A DNA stretch of 64,000 nt, taken from assembly GCA_022606425.2 (NCBI GenBank), contig JAHDVF020001365.1:248001-312000 (forward strand). The letters are read 5' to 3'. Below, piece by piece: positions 48,690 to 58,904 of this stretch. The notes beneath the pieces are model-generated. The model searched no databases, had not been told where the DNA came from, and was given only the letters and a program-made list of their open reading frames with translations. Source of the DNA: Lepidostoma basale. Lineage: Eukaryota > Arthropoda > Insecta > Trichoptera > Lepidostomatidae. The position numbers and the translations under genes were made by a program. Position 1 is the stretch's first letter. Each line of letters begins with the position of its first letter.

Positions 48690-48950
48690 TGCAATGTAGA
48701 AGATGTCGTGCGATGGGGAAGACTGAGAAGACGCTACTAGAGAGATCATGTGGATATATTATATAATAGCATGTTCTGAAAGAGTGATCAATATAGCCGC
48801 AAATAAAGTACCAACAGGAAATCGACCTGCAGGAAGACCACCTAAAAGATGGCGAGACAGTTGGACATCTGTATCCCAGGAACAGGCTCCGAGAAATATC
48901 AGGACACAGTCCTAAATAAAGCAGCAGAAGAAGAAGAAGATAATAATAAG
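48690..48950 (+). mobile_element. LINE-K 3' end
   Basis: AATGTAGAAGATGTCGTGCG starts a run that reads VPTGNRPAGRPPKRWRDSWT, SVSQEQAPRNIRTQS in broken frames, ending GCAGCAGAAGAAGAAGAAGA at 48,924-48,943. It is the closest match to the 51.4-52.2 kb copy. Confidence 0.7.
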
Positions 48951-48974
48951 AAGAAACATAAATTAAATAGACAA

Positions 48975-49268
48975 TATGTGCACCATCTAAAAATAACATT
49001 TTGTGTTAAATTATTTTTATTTTCTTATTTTATTTTATATCATTGTTGTTTATATTATTTATTTTAGATTTATTTTGTGGGTGTTGCACGATCAGAGTGT
49101 GCGCGGGAGAGGCCTATTGGTGGCGATGAGGTTCGCAACCCATCACACCGCGTCTCCCGCGAAGCGAAAAGAGAAGGATGGAGTGCCGCATCAATAAAAG
49201 TGTGACAGTCCATTCTTTCTGCCTACCCTTTCAGGGAGATGGCGTGATGGTTAGTTAGTTAGTTAGAA
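48975..49268 (+). mobile_element. SINE-S, long copy
   Basis: Begins ATGTGCACCATCTAAAAATA and aligns with 23,790-24,073 throughout: the T-rich body, CGATCAGAGTGTGCGCGGGA, GGCGATGAGGTTCGCAACCC, AAGAGAAGGATGGAGTGCCG. It ends in the LINE-A-type GCGTGATGG and TTAGTTAGTTAGTTAG. Confidence 0.75.
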
Positions 49269-49400
49269 GATTAAAATGCGTTTTTGCGTGTTTTCCAGGG
49301 GTTTAAAACACTGAATATCTTCTCCTCGAATGCTTGACTTAATCAAAATTAGTTACACAGTAGAATATGGCTGAATAAAACAGGACAAGGGAACAAATTA

Positions 49401-49722
49401 CTGAACCAAACTAAGAGATAGTGCAGGGTAGTGAAATGAGGGGCTGCTGGGAGCGAAGAGAGCAGGCAGCCCGAATCGACAAGTGACAAATGACGTCACA
49501 GGGAGGTGGAGCTAAAAGCTGAAGTAATTACATAAATAGGCGTCGACACTTATTAGCTTTGCTCTACGTGGAGCAGAAGAGATGCTGCGGCGGCAGGGGT
49601 TCTCAAATAGATAGTTTAATAAACTAAATCTGCTGACTTATTTCATTTAGTACCTAGTTGAATGATTTTTTTATTCATTAAACCACGGCATTTTGCACTT
49701 TGAGATTATGGTATTTAAATCA
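49401..49722. mobile_element. Possible 322-bp insertion of unknown class
   Basis: The segment is flanked by GGAACAAATTA at 49,390-49,400 and 49,723-49,733, an 11-bp direct repeat. Its interior has GTGACAAATGACGTCACAGG, an ACATAAATAGG TATA-like box and AATAAA, features that would fit a small LTR or SINE. No relative in the window. Confidence 0.35.
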
Positions 49723-49740
49723 GGAACAAATTATTATTAT

Positions 49741-50345
49741 TGTGGGGTTAACAAACCATGCAGGACTTTTGAGACCACATGAGTGGAGGCAATGGACTCA
49801 GACTGCTGTACCAGTATATTACAATGGCGAAATACATTTCATAAACAAGCAAAACACCTGACACAATAGATTCTCAGCTTAACGAAGCCAATGACCGAAG
49901 GGGACCGTGTGCGAAAAATGATGAATCAGGGCCCAGGTTCATAAGCAAAGGTTACTAGAGGTTGTCCGGCAGAGTATCGTGTATAAAGGAAGCAAAACAT
50001 ATAAAAGCTGTACACCCCACCACTCTACACGTCAGTCATTATTTCGACATCTAACTGATACGAGTCTAAGCCACGAGGGATCTCGGACTCTCTCCCGCCG
50101 ATCTACGAAGCCACTCGACTACGTCACGGATCTTCTGGCGAGTCTTCGCCTCAGCTGCTCGCCGTCCGGACTCCGCCCCGCTGCTATCGATACCCTGTGA
50201 AGTTACTCCGCTGTCCAGCCACGCTCCATTACGATTACAAAATACTATTAATGTATAATTACTTGTGATTAAGAATAAACGTTGAAACTTTCTACGCCTT
50301 TCAACTTACCACCACACCCCCAAAATGGTGACCTTTCCTGAACCC
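49741..50345 (+). mobile_element. Ty3/gypsy-type LTR with start of leader
   Basis: LTR 49,741-50,322: begins TGTGGGG and ends CACCCCCA, with TATAAAAG at about 50,000 and AATAAA at about 50,274. AAA and then TGGTGACC follow at 50,326, which looks like a primer site of the TGGTGACCCC kind seen next to Ty3/gypsy LTRs. The internal region is cut after about 20 bases by a SINE-T copy. No gag or pol remains here. Confidence 0.6.
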
Positions 50346-50608
50346 CAAATTATTATTTTGTTGAATCGCTCTTTACATCATTACAAAGCGAGTCTAAAGA
50401 ATTTAAATGGTACCTATACCTATCATGTTAATTCTCGTGACATGTCATAGGTAGCTTAACTATCGCCATTTTATTATCAATCACACTGAAATCTGTGAAT
50501 TCTGCACCAGACTAAGAACAGCGGGACAATCACAATGTCATCCTCGAATATTGACCCCGGAACCTTCGGGCTGGCAGTCAAATACTTACCACACGACCAC
50601 GAAGATCG
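50345..50608 (-). mobile_element. SINE-T, near full-length copy
   Basis: Tail side AAATTATTATTTTGTTGAAT at 50,347, body CTCGTGACATGTCATAGGTA, and head with B-box region ATATTGACCCCGGAACCTTC and A-box region ACTTACCACACGACCACG. It follows the LTR leader directly and is followed by LINE-K. Confidence 0.7.
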
Positions 50609-50609
50609 T

Positions 50610-50800
50610 CCATTGAATACATTGAGACAAAGAAGAAGATATTGGAGGAACCATGTGGAAAGAATGGACACCCAAAAATTACCACACATGGGAAACAAGA
50701 GGGTAGAAGGATGCATGTAAGACCCCTCAAGAGATGGAAAGACAGCTGGGAATCCACATCGTAAGAGGCAATAAACCCTGCAAAAACAGGTTCTAGCATC
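50610..50800 (+). mobile_element. LINE-K fragment
   Basis: LRQRRRYWRNHVERMDTQKL, PHMGNKRVEGC, then shifted GKTAGNPHRKR-like codons. The RQRRRYW..HVE+M motif matches LINE-K at 58.2 kb (RQRRRYWHQYVEKMSSNRIP). Confidence 0.65.
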
Positions 50801-51119
50801 CTCCAACTAGTATAATAGAAACAGAAGAAGGAATATTTAGGTCTATCTGTTGCAAAGCTGACATAAATTGGTCTACACTCTGTCACGTAGAACCAACATA
50901 CTCGTACTTTGGTGATACCAGAATGAAGAACATTTCGGACGTTGAAGTTAATCGCCTAGGATTATTTTTAATATCAGTGAGGCAGTTTTCATAAAAATAT
51001 ATTATCACTTCTGAAAAGAGTACTACCTCACTGCCGTTGACATATTTGGAACCCTTCAAAATATTGTATGAGTATGTTGTTCATTACTACGTAAATGTGT
51101 TCTGAAAACTTCATCTTGT

Positions 51120-52250
51120 TGTTTTTTTTTGTTAAACCAAAATACAATGTGTGTTTGACAGTGTTTAAGGCTCGACACCAGAGTGTGCCAGCGTATATTT
51201 TGGACCTCTGCGTGACACCTATGCCAAAGGAAAGGCAATGTTTACTTCGATCAGTAGAAACAAATGTGAAAAACATTGCGTTTCCAGTCAGAGCCAATAA
51301 AGTAAGTTTCTACGATCGTGCTTTCAGCGTTATGGGTCCGTTGGTGTGGAATACGTTACGGGTCCCTTGGAGCAATTCTTCTTCTGCTTTATTTAGGGCT
51401 GTGTCCTGTTATTTCTCGGAGCTTGTTCCTAGGATACAAATGTCCAACTGTCTCGCCATCTTTTTGGTGGTTTTCCTGCAGGTCGATTTCCTGTTGGTAC
51501 TTTACTTGCGGCTATATTGATCACTCTTTCAGAATATGCTCTTTCCACATGATCTCTCCAGTAGCGTCTCTTCAGTCTTCCCTATCGCACGACATCTTCT
51601 ACATTGCATATCTTTCTTATTTCAGAATTGTTTATTTCTGTCTTGGAGTGTCGCACCCGCAACGGATTGGAGAGTCTTCATTTCTGTGGTTCTTAGGAGA
51701 CTTTTTGTTCTGATGGTGTCAGCTCTCGTTTCTATTCCATATGTCATTATAGGACGTACGCATGTCTTGTAGATTCGAATTTTGCTCTTCTTTGGCATAT
51801 TTTTAATTTTACAAACATTATTCGTCAAGCAGCCAGCCACAACGGCGGCCCTGTTTGTTAGTTCACTTACTTATCCGTAGAGGTTACTGCTGTTTGATAC
51901 ATCAACACCTAAATACTTGAAATGCATCACTTGTTCTATTATTTTATTATCTAATGGAAGCTTGCATCGTACTGGTTGCCTTGATGTAACCATGCTCTTT
52001 GTCTTGTCTATGGAGATTTTCATGTTGAATCTTTGAGATGATATGTGGAATTTGTACAGTAGCCTTTGTAGATCATCTTTATAGTTTGCTATTAGCACCG
52101 CATTATCTGCATAGCATATTATATCTATTTATTTGCTTCCCATTGTGTAACCCAGGTCCATTGATTTGAATTCTTCTTGGAGTAATTGATTTTACAAAAA
52201 GGCGCCCTCAAAATATATGCAAATCTATCTTTAAAAATACAAGTTGAAGC
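51120..52250 (+). mobile_element. LINE-C copy split by LINE-K
   Basis: 51,120-51,377 reads KPKYNVCLTVFKARHQSVPA, YILDLCVTPMPKERQCLLRS and SFYDRAFSVMGPLVWNTLRV, the CR1/L2-type end. A 12-bp CTTGGAGCAATT (51,366-51,377) reappears as CTTGGAGTAATT at 52,176-52,187. After it the LINE-C 3'UTR continues (GGCGCCCTCAAAATA at about 52,200). Confidence 0.75.
51378..52175 (-). mobile_element. LINE-K insertion, 798 bp
   Basis: Minus frames: LIANYKDDLQRLLYKFHISS, NMKISIDKTKSMVTSRQPVR, QVMHFKYLGVDVSNSSN (51,871-52,098), then MPKKSKIRIYKTCVRPIMTY, GIETRADTIRTKSLLRTTEM (51,622-51,840). It carries on to the RPAGRPPK-type end with a GAAGAA tail at 51,378. The RT YADD block is just upstream of what is retained (YAMQIMRC-like codons near 52,110). 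A 12-bp target repeat with one mismatch flanks it. Confidence 0.85.
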
Positions 52251-52589
52251 ACCCCTGCCGTCTTATTACGCCGACTGTGGGTACAATTAAAGATGGTAAG
52301 GACGGTTTCTGCTTATTAAAACCGCCAGAGAATGGAGTCCCTATGCCCTGTGTGGCTATACACCTACTATACACACATACTGGATTATACATACAATAAA
52401 TAATAATGTTCATTAAATAACGTTTGTGTATTGTACATTTCTATTTACGCTGAAATTAGGTTTTTAATCTTGACGTAGAATTGTCTGAGAAATTCGTTGT
52501 GATTTCAGATCCGAATAATTCTTCATAATTTTCTTTTAATAGATCTGATTTCTATTAATACGAGTAGACTGTAGGCCGTACGCAAAATC

Positions 52590-53215
52590 AGATGAGAGTA
52601 GTGATGTCAGGAGTTCCACTAAAGAACACGAAGGAGTTTGTCTACCTCGGGAGCAAAATAACATGGGACGGTCGGTCTAAGAGCGAGGTCGACAGCCGTA
52701 TACATCAGTCTAGGCTTGCATTTAATGAAAGGTCGAAAATAATAGAATCGAATAATATAAACCTAAAACTGAGAATACTCCTCATCAAGACCTATGCATG
52801 GAGTATCTTGATGTACGGCTGCGAGACATGGTGCCTATCCGAGAGAGATAAACGGAGACTAGAGGCTTTTGAGATATAGTCCTATAGAAGATTATTAGAA
52901 ATTTCCTGGAGAGACCATATTACAAATGAGGAGGTTCTCCAAAGAATCGAAGGAGGAAGGCACCTGCTCAGGACCTTTTCCGAAAGGCGTGCAAGATGGA
53001 TCGGCCATGTAATACGACAAGACGGCCTCTTGTATGCCATAATACAGGGTATGAACGAGGGGACAAACTCTAAGGGGCGCCCACGCCGAGAGTACCTGGA
53101 GGACCTGTTGGTGGACGTGCGCTGCTCATCATATGCAGATTTCAAAAGAGCTGCACAAGACAGGGAAGAATGGAAGAGAAGAATATAGGAAATTGCTGGA
53201 AACCAATCTCAGGAT
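52590..53215 (+). mobile_element. LINE-W C-terminal region
   Basis: Plus frame 52,592-52,879: VPLKNTKEFVYLGSKITWDG, RSKSEVDSRIHQSRLAFNER, AWSILMYGCETWCLSERDKR, RLEAFEI, stop. It continues after the stop as SYRRLLEISWRDHITNEEVL, RARWIGHVIRQDGLLYAII, GRPRREYLEDLLVDV, EWKRRI. A single TAG inside otherwise continuous sequence means recent decay. Typical post-RT region of a non-LTR element; single copy in the window. Confidence 0.75.
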
Positions 53216-53224
53216 TGAAACCAG

Positions 53225-53705
53225 AGAAGAAGAAAATCTGACAATTTGTGGAACAGAAATCATGTCTCCTAGAATGATGAGTTTCAGCTGTCCCTCTAAC
53301 TTTTATGTGGCCTTTCTGACGACGTGACCAGCCCAGCGCAGTTGTCTCTGAATAATGGCAGCCTCAACACTTGTCATATTGACCTCAGTAAGTATGCTGT
53401 CATTTGTTCGTTTATCCTGCCATTTCACATATTTAGGATTCTACGTAGACAGCGTTGGTGGTATCGCTCTAGGGCTTTTATGTGTCCTCTGTATGGGGTC
53501 CATGTTTCCGAGGCATACAGGAGTGTTGTTGGCAGGACAACGGACTTGTAGACAAGCATCTTGGTGTCCTTTTTGAGGTCATGGTTGTCAAATATTCTCC
53601 TTCTCATCCGCCCGAAAGCAGCACTGGCCGATTTTATGCGGTATTGGATTTCTTCGTCAATGTGTACCTTTTGTTATATATGGCTACCCAGGTATTGGTA
53701 GTATG
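53225..53705 (-). mobile_element. LINE-V C-terminal region
   Basis: Minus frame 53,425-53,607: RRRIFDNHDLKKDTKMLVYK, SVVLPTTLLYASETWTPYRG, IKALERYHQRCLRRILNM. After a frameshift: TSVEAAIIQRQLRWAGHVVR. LLY.SETWT.YR.H...LE..H.R.LR.IL is a widespread animal non-LTR pattern. It lies tail to tail with LINE-W. Confidence 0.75.
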
Positions 53706-53709
53706 AAAG

Positions 53710-54150
53710 AAGGAAGACTATGTAATCTTAGTTTACCCAAGGGAAATGTTCACGCGGTGGTCAGTGAAAACGCTTCAAGGAATCCCTTAAAGAAAACATA
53801 CAAAAGACCAACATCGACTGTGATTGCTGGGAAAAGACTGCAAAAGACAGACCTAGGTAGAGAACGTAATGGAGCTGTTTTCTTGAAGTTTTATTATGAT
53901 TTATAATAAATACATTCATTACCCAACCATCCATTCCTTTGAAATTGTATCCGTAACGCAGACATAAGAAACACTTGCGAAAAAGAGGATATTGGTACAG
54001 AAGATTCAGAAGAATATACTGGGGGGGCATGTACCCAGAATGGATGGCACCGTCTATCTTAAAGACCAAGAGATTGAGGGACATTTGGACCTCATCATCT
54101 CAGGAGATACGTTTTTCGTGTCCCAGATTATCTATTAAAAAAACAAAAAG
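53710..54150. other. Unassigned, A-rich stretch
   Basis: Broken plus codons near 53,980-54,120 (RRIYWGGMYPEWM, RLRDIWTSSSQEIRF) might be LINE debris. I cannot place them in a family. Confidence 0.25.
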
Positions 54151-54154
54151 AAGA

Positions 54155-54378
54155 TAATAATAATAATTATTATTTTGTTGAATCAAATTTATGTTAAGGG
54201 TATACTCGTATAAAGCTTTCAATTTCATTCGCATGACGTGTGATCAGTAGCTTAATCAATTGCATATTTTATTGTCTCACAAATTCTACACCAGACCAAA
54301 GAAAGCATGAAAATCACACTACCCTCTTCGGACCTTCGGTGTGGCAGTCATGGCACTTGCTATTAGGCCACTTTGATC
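54155..54378 (-). mobile_element. SINE-T copy
   Basis: Tail AATAATAATAATTATTATTT, body GCATGACGTGTGATCAGTAG and ACACCAGACCAAAGAAAGC, head CGGACCTTCGGTGTGGCAGT. The A box region is degraded (TTGCTATTAGGCCAC). Confidence 0.7.
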
Positions 54379-54379
54379 T

Positions 54380-55155
54380 GATTTGTCTAATTACATATTT
54401 CGTCTTGCTAAGACACAATATTTTCAAGACATTCAACATTTAATATTATCTTGGCAAGGCAAAACACGTATAAAATATAGGGTGTTTTTTTAAAGGTTTG
54501 GTTTTTAAACTAACAACATTGTTTTTATAGACTGTCAATTTAACAGTTAACAGTTGATTTGTAATTAATACGTTTTGCCATTTTATCTGATTGCTTGATA
54601 AAATTGTCGATAATTGGACTTCACGATTGCGCTTCATTCGAGCTAGCCGTGGCGCTCTATGCTCGAAATCATATTTAATCCTTTGGGCTCCAAGTTTTTT
54701 TCATAAAAGTTCATAGTAAGTATGTTTTCATAAATATTTCTAGAGTATTCATTTGATTTTTACATAATTTATATAGATATAGAATAGCAAAACCCTATTT
54801 GAAGTTCATGAAAAATGTCTGAGAAAAAAATGGACAAACGTGGTGGACATAGGAGTTGGTGGGAAAAACCCAATGGCCACAACGTGTGGACATAGGAGCT
54901 GTAAGGGTTAACTATAATGGCATAAAATTATCTATTTAATAAACCTAATATCATAGAAATTAACATCAACAAAGTAACAGTAAATTTGTAATATGAATAT
55001 TTAATTTAATATTACAAATGAAACACGATTAACAAATAATTAAAAGGATTGAAGATTTTTCACTAACATTTTTCATTCAACAATATAAATTAAAATAATT
55101 TCACTAACAATAAATGCAGAAGTAAAATCTGATTATGTCCCTGGCAGATATGCGT
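54380..55155. other. AT-rich stretch without recognised features
   Basis: Two GTGGACATAGGAG repeats near 54,845 and 54,888, each with an ACGTGG/ACGTGT lead. Otherwise unassigned. Confidence 0.3.
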
Positions 55156-55159
55156 CACT

Positions 55160-55215
55160 GTATTTTTGTCATGTTTCGAAGGCTTTACACCTTCATCATC
55201 GGAAGAAGGATATAA
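55160..55215 (-). repeat. Hammerhead-like half of the 42.2-kb foldback type
   Basis: Minus strand: CTTCCGATGATGAAGG, TGTAAAG, CCTTC, GAAA, CATG, AC. Stem II is GAAGG/CCTTC as at 42.25 kb. The cleavage-site TC has become AC and no partner arm is present. Confidence 0.4.
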
Positions 55216-55219
55216 ACCA

Positions 55220-55815
55220 TATTTTTTTCTTCTTTTTGGCTGTAAAACATTTATAAAGTTGTGTCACCGTGAGATAAAGGGCTTTAAAAAATAGGTCAAA
55301 GAAACCTTCATTCCGAGCTTTCGTATTTTCACGGTGAGCTTTATTCTCAAACAGTTGGACAAAAGTCAACGTAGGATGTAGGAGTAAATAGAGATCGCAG
55401 TGGAAACCTTAAACAATTATTACACTTGGGCTGCCTTGTTTAAATTGCCGTCAAAGTCAAGATTAAAAGGTGGAAAATTTATAGTTTTGTCTGTCTGCAA
55501 AGTTAGGTTTATCTCAGTTTCCCTTTGTAAATACAGCGGGGACTAGGAATTAATGGGGGAAAGAACTATCCATACGCGTCTCGGCGGGGGTTGAAAGAGA
55601 ATACGGGGTTGATAATTACGTCACCAAAAGTTACAACTAGTTATAACCTTGATACGAGTACTTAAACAAAAGGGATGCCTTTGAAAAGGGTGGGTTGAAC
55701 GATATAAGTCTTATACATATAGACACATGGCAAAACATTTTGGAGAAAACCTTTACTTCTCGTTATAATTCTTTCCATTAAATCTCAACCTAATAAATGT
55801 TATTTCTTTCACTTT
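55220..55815. other. Unassigned stretch
   Basis: 55,265-55,345 holds GTGTCACCGTGAGATAAAGG and TTTTCACGGTGAGCTTTATT, a weak inverted pair. No coding signal. Confidence 0.3.
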
Positions 55816-55821
55816 ATTATA

Positions 55822-56728
55822 CAGGGTGACGCAAAATTCATCACCCTATCAAAAGATGCCATATTTTTGTAAAAGACTTGAAGATGTTCCCTTACAAAGT
55901 GCAGACAGTACATCGGCTGTTAGCCGTTGACTGCCAAGCGCGTGTAACCTATGCTCAAGCTATCCTGAATCTTGACCACGAGGAAGATAACTTTTTATCG
56001 AAAATCATCATGAGCGACGAGGCCCATTTCCATCTCTGTGGATATGTGAATAAGCAGAATTTTCGCTTCTGGGGCACTGAAAATTCGCGTATAACTCAAG
56101 AAGAGACTTTACACCTGCTCAAAGTTACTGCATGCCGTGGTGTTTACGCTGAAGACGTCAGCGTCATCGGGCCTTATTTTTTCGAAAACGCCGCAGGCCA
56201 AATGAATGGCGAGCGCTACAGAGCCATGCTCAACGGATCAATCCTTCCTCGATTGGATGAATTGGGATTGGAGAACATGTGGTTCCAACAGGGATGAACA
56301 ACGGCGTATACTGCTAGAGCCACAACCAATATTCTGAGACTGTCGCCTAATCCCTCGTTTTGGTGATTTGCAGTGGCCGGCAAGATTGCCCAATTTATCC
56401 ATTCCAGACTTCTTTTTGTGGGGTTTCTTGAAGTTACGAGTCTATGTCAAAAAGCCTCAGACTCTTGAAGCCCTCAAAGAGAATATCCGTCAAGAATGCG
56501 AGAACCTATCGCCGGAAGTTATGGAAAGAGTGATGGAAAATACCATAAATCAGGGCCGTATGGTATTCAATTCTGGCGGCGGCTACTTAGTCGATATCAT
56601 TTTTTCAACTTAATGAAAAAAAAAGTAAGATATCAAGTAAACACAATCCAAAAAAAGAACTTAAATATTTCATTCATAAAAAAAATTACAGCCAAAGAAC
56701 GTCAGATGATAACTTTTGCGTCATCCTA
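55822..56728 (+). mobile_element. Mariner-superfamily element, 907 bp, transposase N-terminus deleted
   Basis: Terminal inverted repeats CAGGGTGACGCAAAATTCAT and the inverse of ATAACTTTTGCGTCATCCTA are flanked by TA at 55,820-55,821 and 56,729-56,730. The internal frame starts mid-protein. The TA duplication and structure place it in the IS630/Tc1/mariner group. Confidence 0.85.
55878..56613 (+). pseudogene. Broken mariner-type transposase, catalytic half
   Basis: The frame reads KMFPYKVQTVHRLLAVDCQA, IIMSDEAHFHLCGYVNKQNF, RFWGTENSRITQEETL and GPYFFENAAGQMNGERYRAM. First catalytic Asp is in SDEAHF. The second site, normally WFQQDG, reads WFQQG then TGA at 56,295, so the Asp is lost. After a further frameshift the third site is kept in IPDFFLWGFLKLRVYVKKPQ, ending YLVDIIFST. 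The helix-turn-helix N-terminus (about 130 residues) is absent. It cannot make active enzyme. Confidence 0.85.
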
Positions 56729-56774
56729 TATTTGCTTATAACAGTGTTTGTAGAATCTTAGTTGTATATTTTAT

Positions 56775-56962
56775 AACCAACTAATTAACTAACTAACTAA
56801 CCTTCAGTCCAAAAGAATGGACTTCCACAGTTTTCTTGACATATTTCTCTCGCTTCCTCAATATTCATACATCGTGTCATGCACGTGCCGTCGATTTCTC
56901 TGACTCCTCACGTGGCCGACACTCATATTTGATTTATTTGATCGAGCCACGTTTTCCTCTCC
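56775..56962 (-). mobile_element. LINE-A 3' scrap, minus strand
   Basis: Antisense tail CTAACTAACTAACC, protein end (CATACATCGTGTCATGCACG) and RKTWLDQINQI-like codons to about 56,957, then an abrupt change to LINE-Y. The usual CATCACGCCGTC is deleted. Confidence 0.65.
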
Positions 56963-57170
56963 GAGAGCATATCCTTGAGACTCTTGCCCTGATACCCAAT
57001 CGGTCAATGATTGACTGATTTGTTTTTCTTGCTGTCCAAGGTATATCTAGCATTCCTCGCCAGCATCACATCCCGAAAGCATTAATTTTGGATCTCTCCG
57101 ATGGTCGCATAGTCCAAGACTCGCAACCATAAAGGATTATGGAGAAAACAAGGGTATGAGTCTCATCTTG
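56963..57170 (-). mobile_element. LINE-Y scrap
   Basis: Minus codons in several frames suggest IVNHSLMVASLGL, DPKINAFGM, YTLDSKKNKSVNH and LIGYQGKSLKDML. This compares with an E.W..R..L.IPWTA..TN.SI segment of non-LTR polyproteins. Weakly supported and single copy. Confidence 0.4.
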
Positions 57171-57174
57171 GTAT

Positions 57175-57635
57175 TTTATTATAATTAACCCACTCTAACA
57201 TGAGCGAAAGAAATAAGTCATAAAAATGTGTCGGATAAATAACATACAAAAATGATTAGGACTTGACTAGGAATGACTTAAAGGCTATTTCGCAGATTGT
57301 AGTTCTTTATGTCTTCGTGTCGGGACAGTAAGAAGAATAGAACATTGTGCCTCAGAAACATATCCAAGCAAAGTTTTATTACCTTTACCATAATTGATAA
57401 TATTAGAAGATACTAAAAGCGAAAAGCTCACGCAAAATACTCATCAAGCAGCTAGCCAGAGATAAGGCTCTGTAGTAAATGTAATAACACTTCACCTTTA
57501 TCTCTCGATGGATCGTTTTCTCATTAACTTTACCTGTATGAACTCACAATATAGTTAAAAGGTATGTCGACCCAGTGGCGGGTTCAATATATGAGATTTG
57601 GATATTAGACAACACTTTAATAAAACATTAGCGTG
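57175..57635. other. AT-rich stretch without recognised features
   Basis: No frame or repeat match seen. Confidence 0.3.
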
Positions 57636-57639
57636 AACG

Positions 57640-58830
57640 GTGAAATTTTAGAGCAAGAAGTTGAGTTCGTGTATTAAGGTAGTATGTTTACAAGAGATGG
57701 GCGAGTGGAGAGGGATATTGAAAGAAGGGTTGGGGCAGGCAACAAAGTGAATGGCGCACTTAAAGTTGTCATCGCAAACAAAAACCTATTCAAAAAAGCT
57801 AGAATGGCAGTGCACAATGGTGTTCTTCTACCGACCCTTATGTATGGAAGCGAAGCATGGAACGGGCAAAAGAAGGGTGAAAGTAGAATAAATGCAGTAG
57901 AAATGAGATCTCTTAGACGAATGTTTAAACACTCTGTGTATGATAGTGTGTCAAATGAAGTATAAGAAGTGAATGCGGTGCGAATAATGGTGTTATGAAC
58001 AAAATAATGAAAGGATCATTAAGAGGGTTTGGACATATGAAAAGAATGAATGAAGAAAGAATGGTAAAAAATATATATATGTTAACGATGTAAATGGAAC
58101 CAGAAATAGAGGAAGACCGAGGAAAACGTATCACGATCTTCTTCTTCTTCTTCCCTTTTGGTAGACTCAGGAGTCTGTTATTTCAGGCGGGTCCTCTTGA
58201 GACGCCGAACTCCAGCTTTCTCTCCACCGTTTCGGGGGTCTTCCTGGTCGGCGTTGTCCGTTTGGCGTTCCATGGAGAGCTATGTATGGTATTCTATTTG
58301 AGCTCATCTTTTCTACGTATTGATGCCAGTATCGCCGTCTTTGACGTCCCCATCTGACCACATCTTCGATCTCGCAGATTTCTCGGATTGCTGTATTCCT
58401 AACTCGATCACGTAGGGTCTTGCCAGCTATAGCGCGGAGTGTTTTCATCTCGGTTGTCCTGAGCATGCTCTTTGTCTTGACAGTGTCTGCCCTCGATTCA
58501 ATGCCATATGTGAGGATTGGTCGCACACACGTCTTATAAATGCGTACTTTGCTGTCAGTCCTTGTTTCTCCATATGACATCTTTCAGGCAGCCTGCAACT
58601 GCTGCAGCCCTATCCACCTGTGACCTTACTTCTCTGGGGAGATCACGATCAAATAAATCAAATATTGAATGTCGGCCATGTGAGGAGTCAGAGAAATCGA
58701 CGCGCGTGCATGACACGATGTATGAATGTTGAGGAAGCAAGAGAAATATGTCAGGAAAGAAAAGTGTGGCAATCCATTATTTCTGCCTACCCCTACGGGG
58801 AGACGGCGTGATGGCTAGTTAGTTAGTTAG
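57640..58830 (+). mobile_element. LINE-A copy split by LINE-K
   Basis: The left part gives MFTRDGRVERDIERRVGAGN, KVNGALKVVIANKNLFKKAR, VLLPTLMYGSEAWNGQKKGE, then a frameshift at about 57,955 and RNRGRPRKTYHD. It stops at ATCACGATC and resumes at 58,642 with the same nine bases, then QINQILNVGHVRSQRNRRAC, MNVEEAREICQERKVWQSII, SAYPYGETA and TTAGTTAGTTAG. Confidence 0.85.
58139..58641 (-). mobile_element. LINE-K insertion, 503 bp, mostly open
   Basis: Minus frame 58,167-58,580: KVRIYKTCVRPILTYGIESR, ADTVKTKSMLRTTEMKTLRA, IAGKTLRDRVRNTAIREICE, RWGRQRRRYWHQYVEKMSSN, GQRRPGRPPKRWRESWSSAS. The GAAGAAGAAGAA tail is at 58,139-58,150. It is flanked by 9-bp repeats ATCACGATC at 58,130-58,138 and 58,642-58,650. 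Best LINE-K reference copy here. Confidence 0.9.
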
Positions 58831-58904
58831 TTAGTTAGTTTTAAAATATAGATATTTCTAGGCTTTCGTATGAAGCATTTCATTGGTGTGGCATTCTTCT
58901 TTTT

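Noticed and set aside
48849..49067. Plus-strand 72-codon frame
   Set aside because: Spans the LINE-K end, its GAAGAA tail and the SINE-S head; it is not a real gene.
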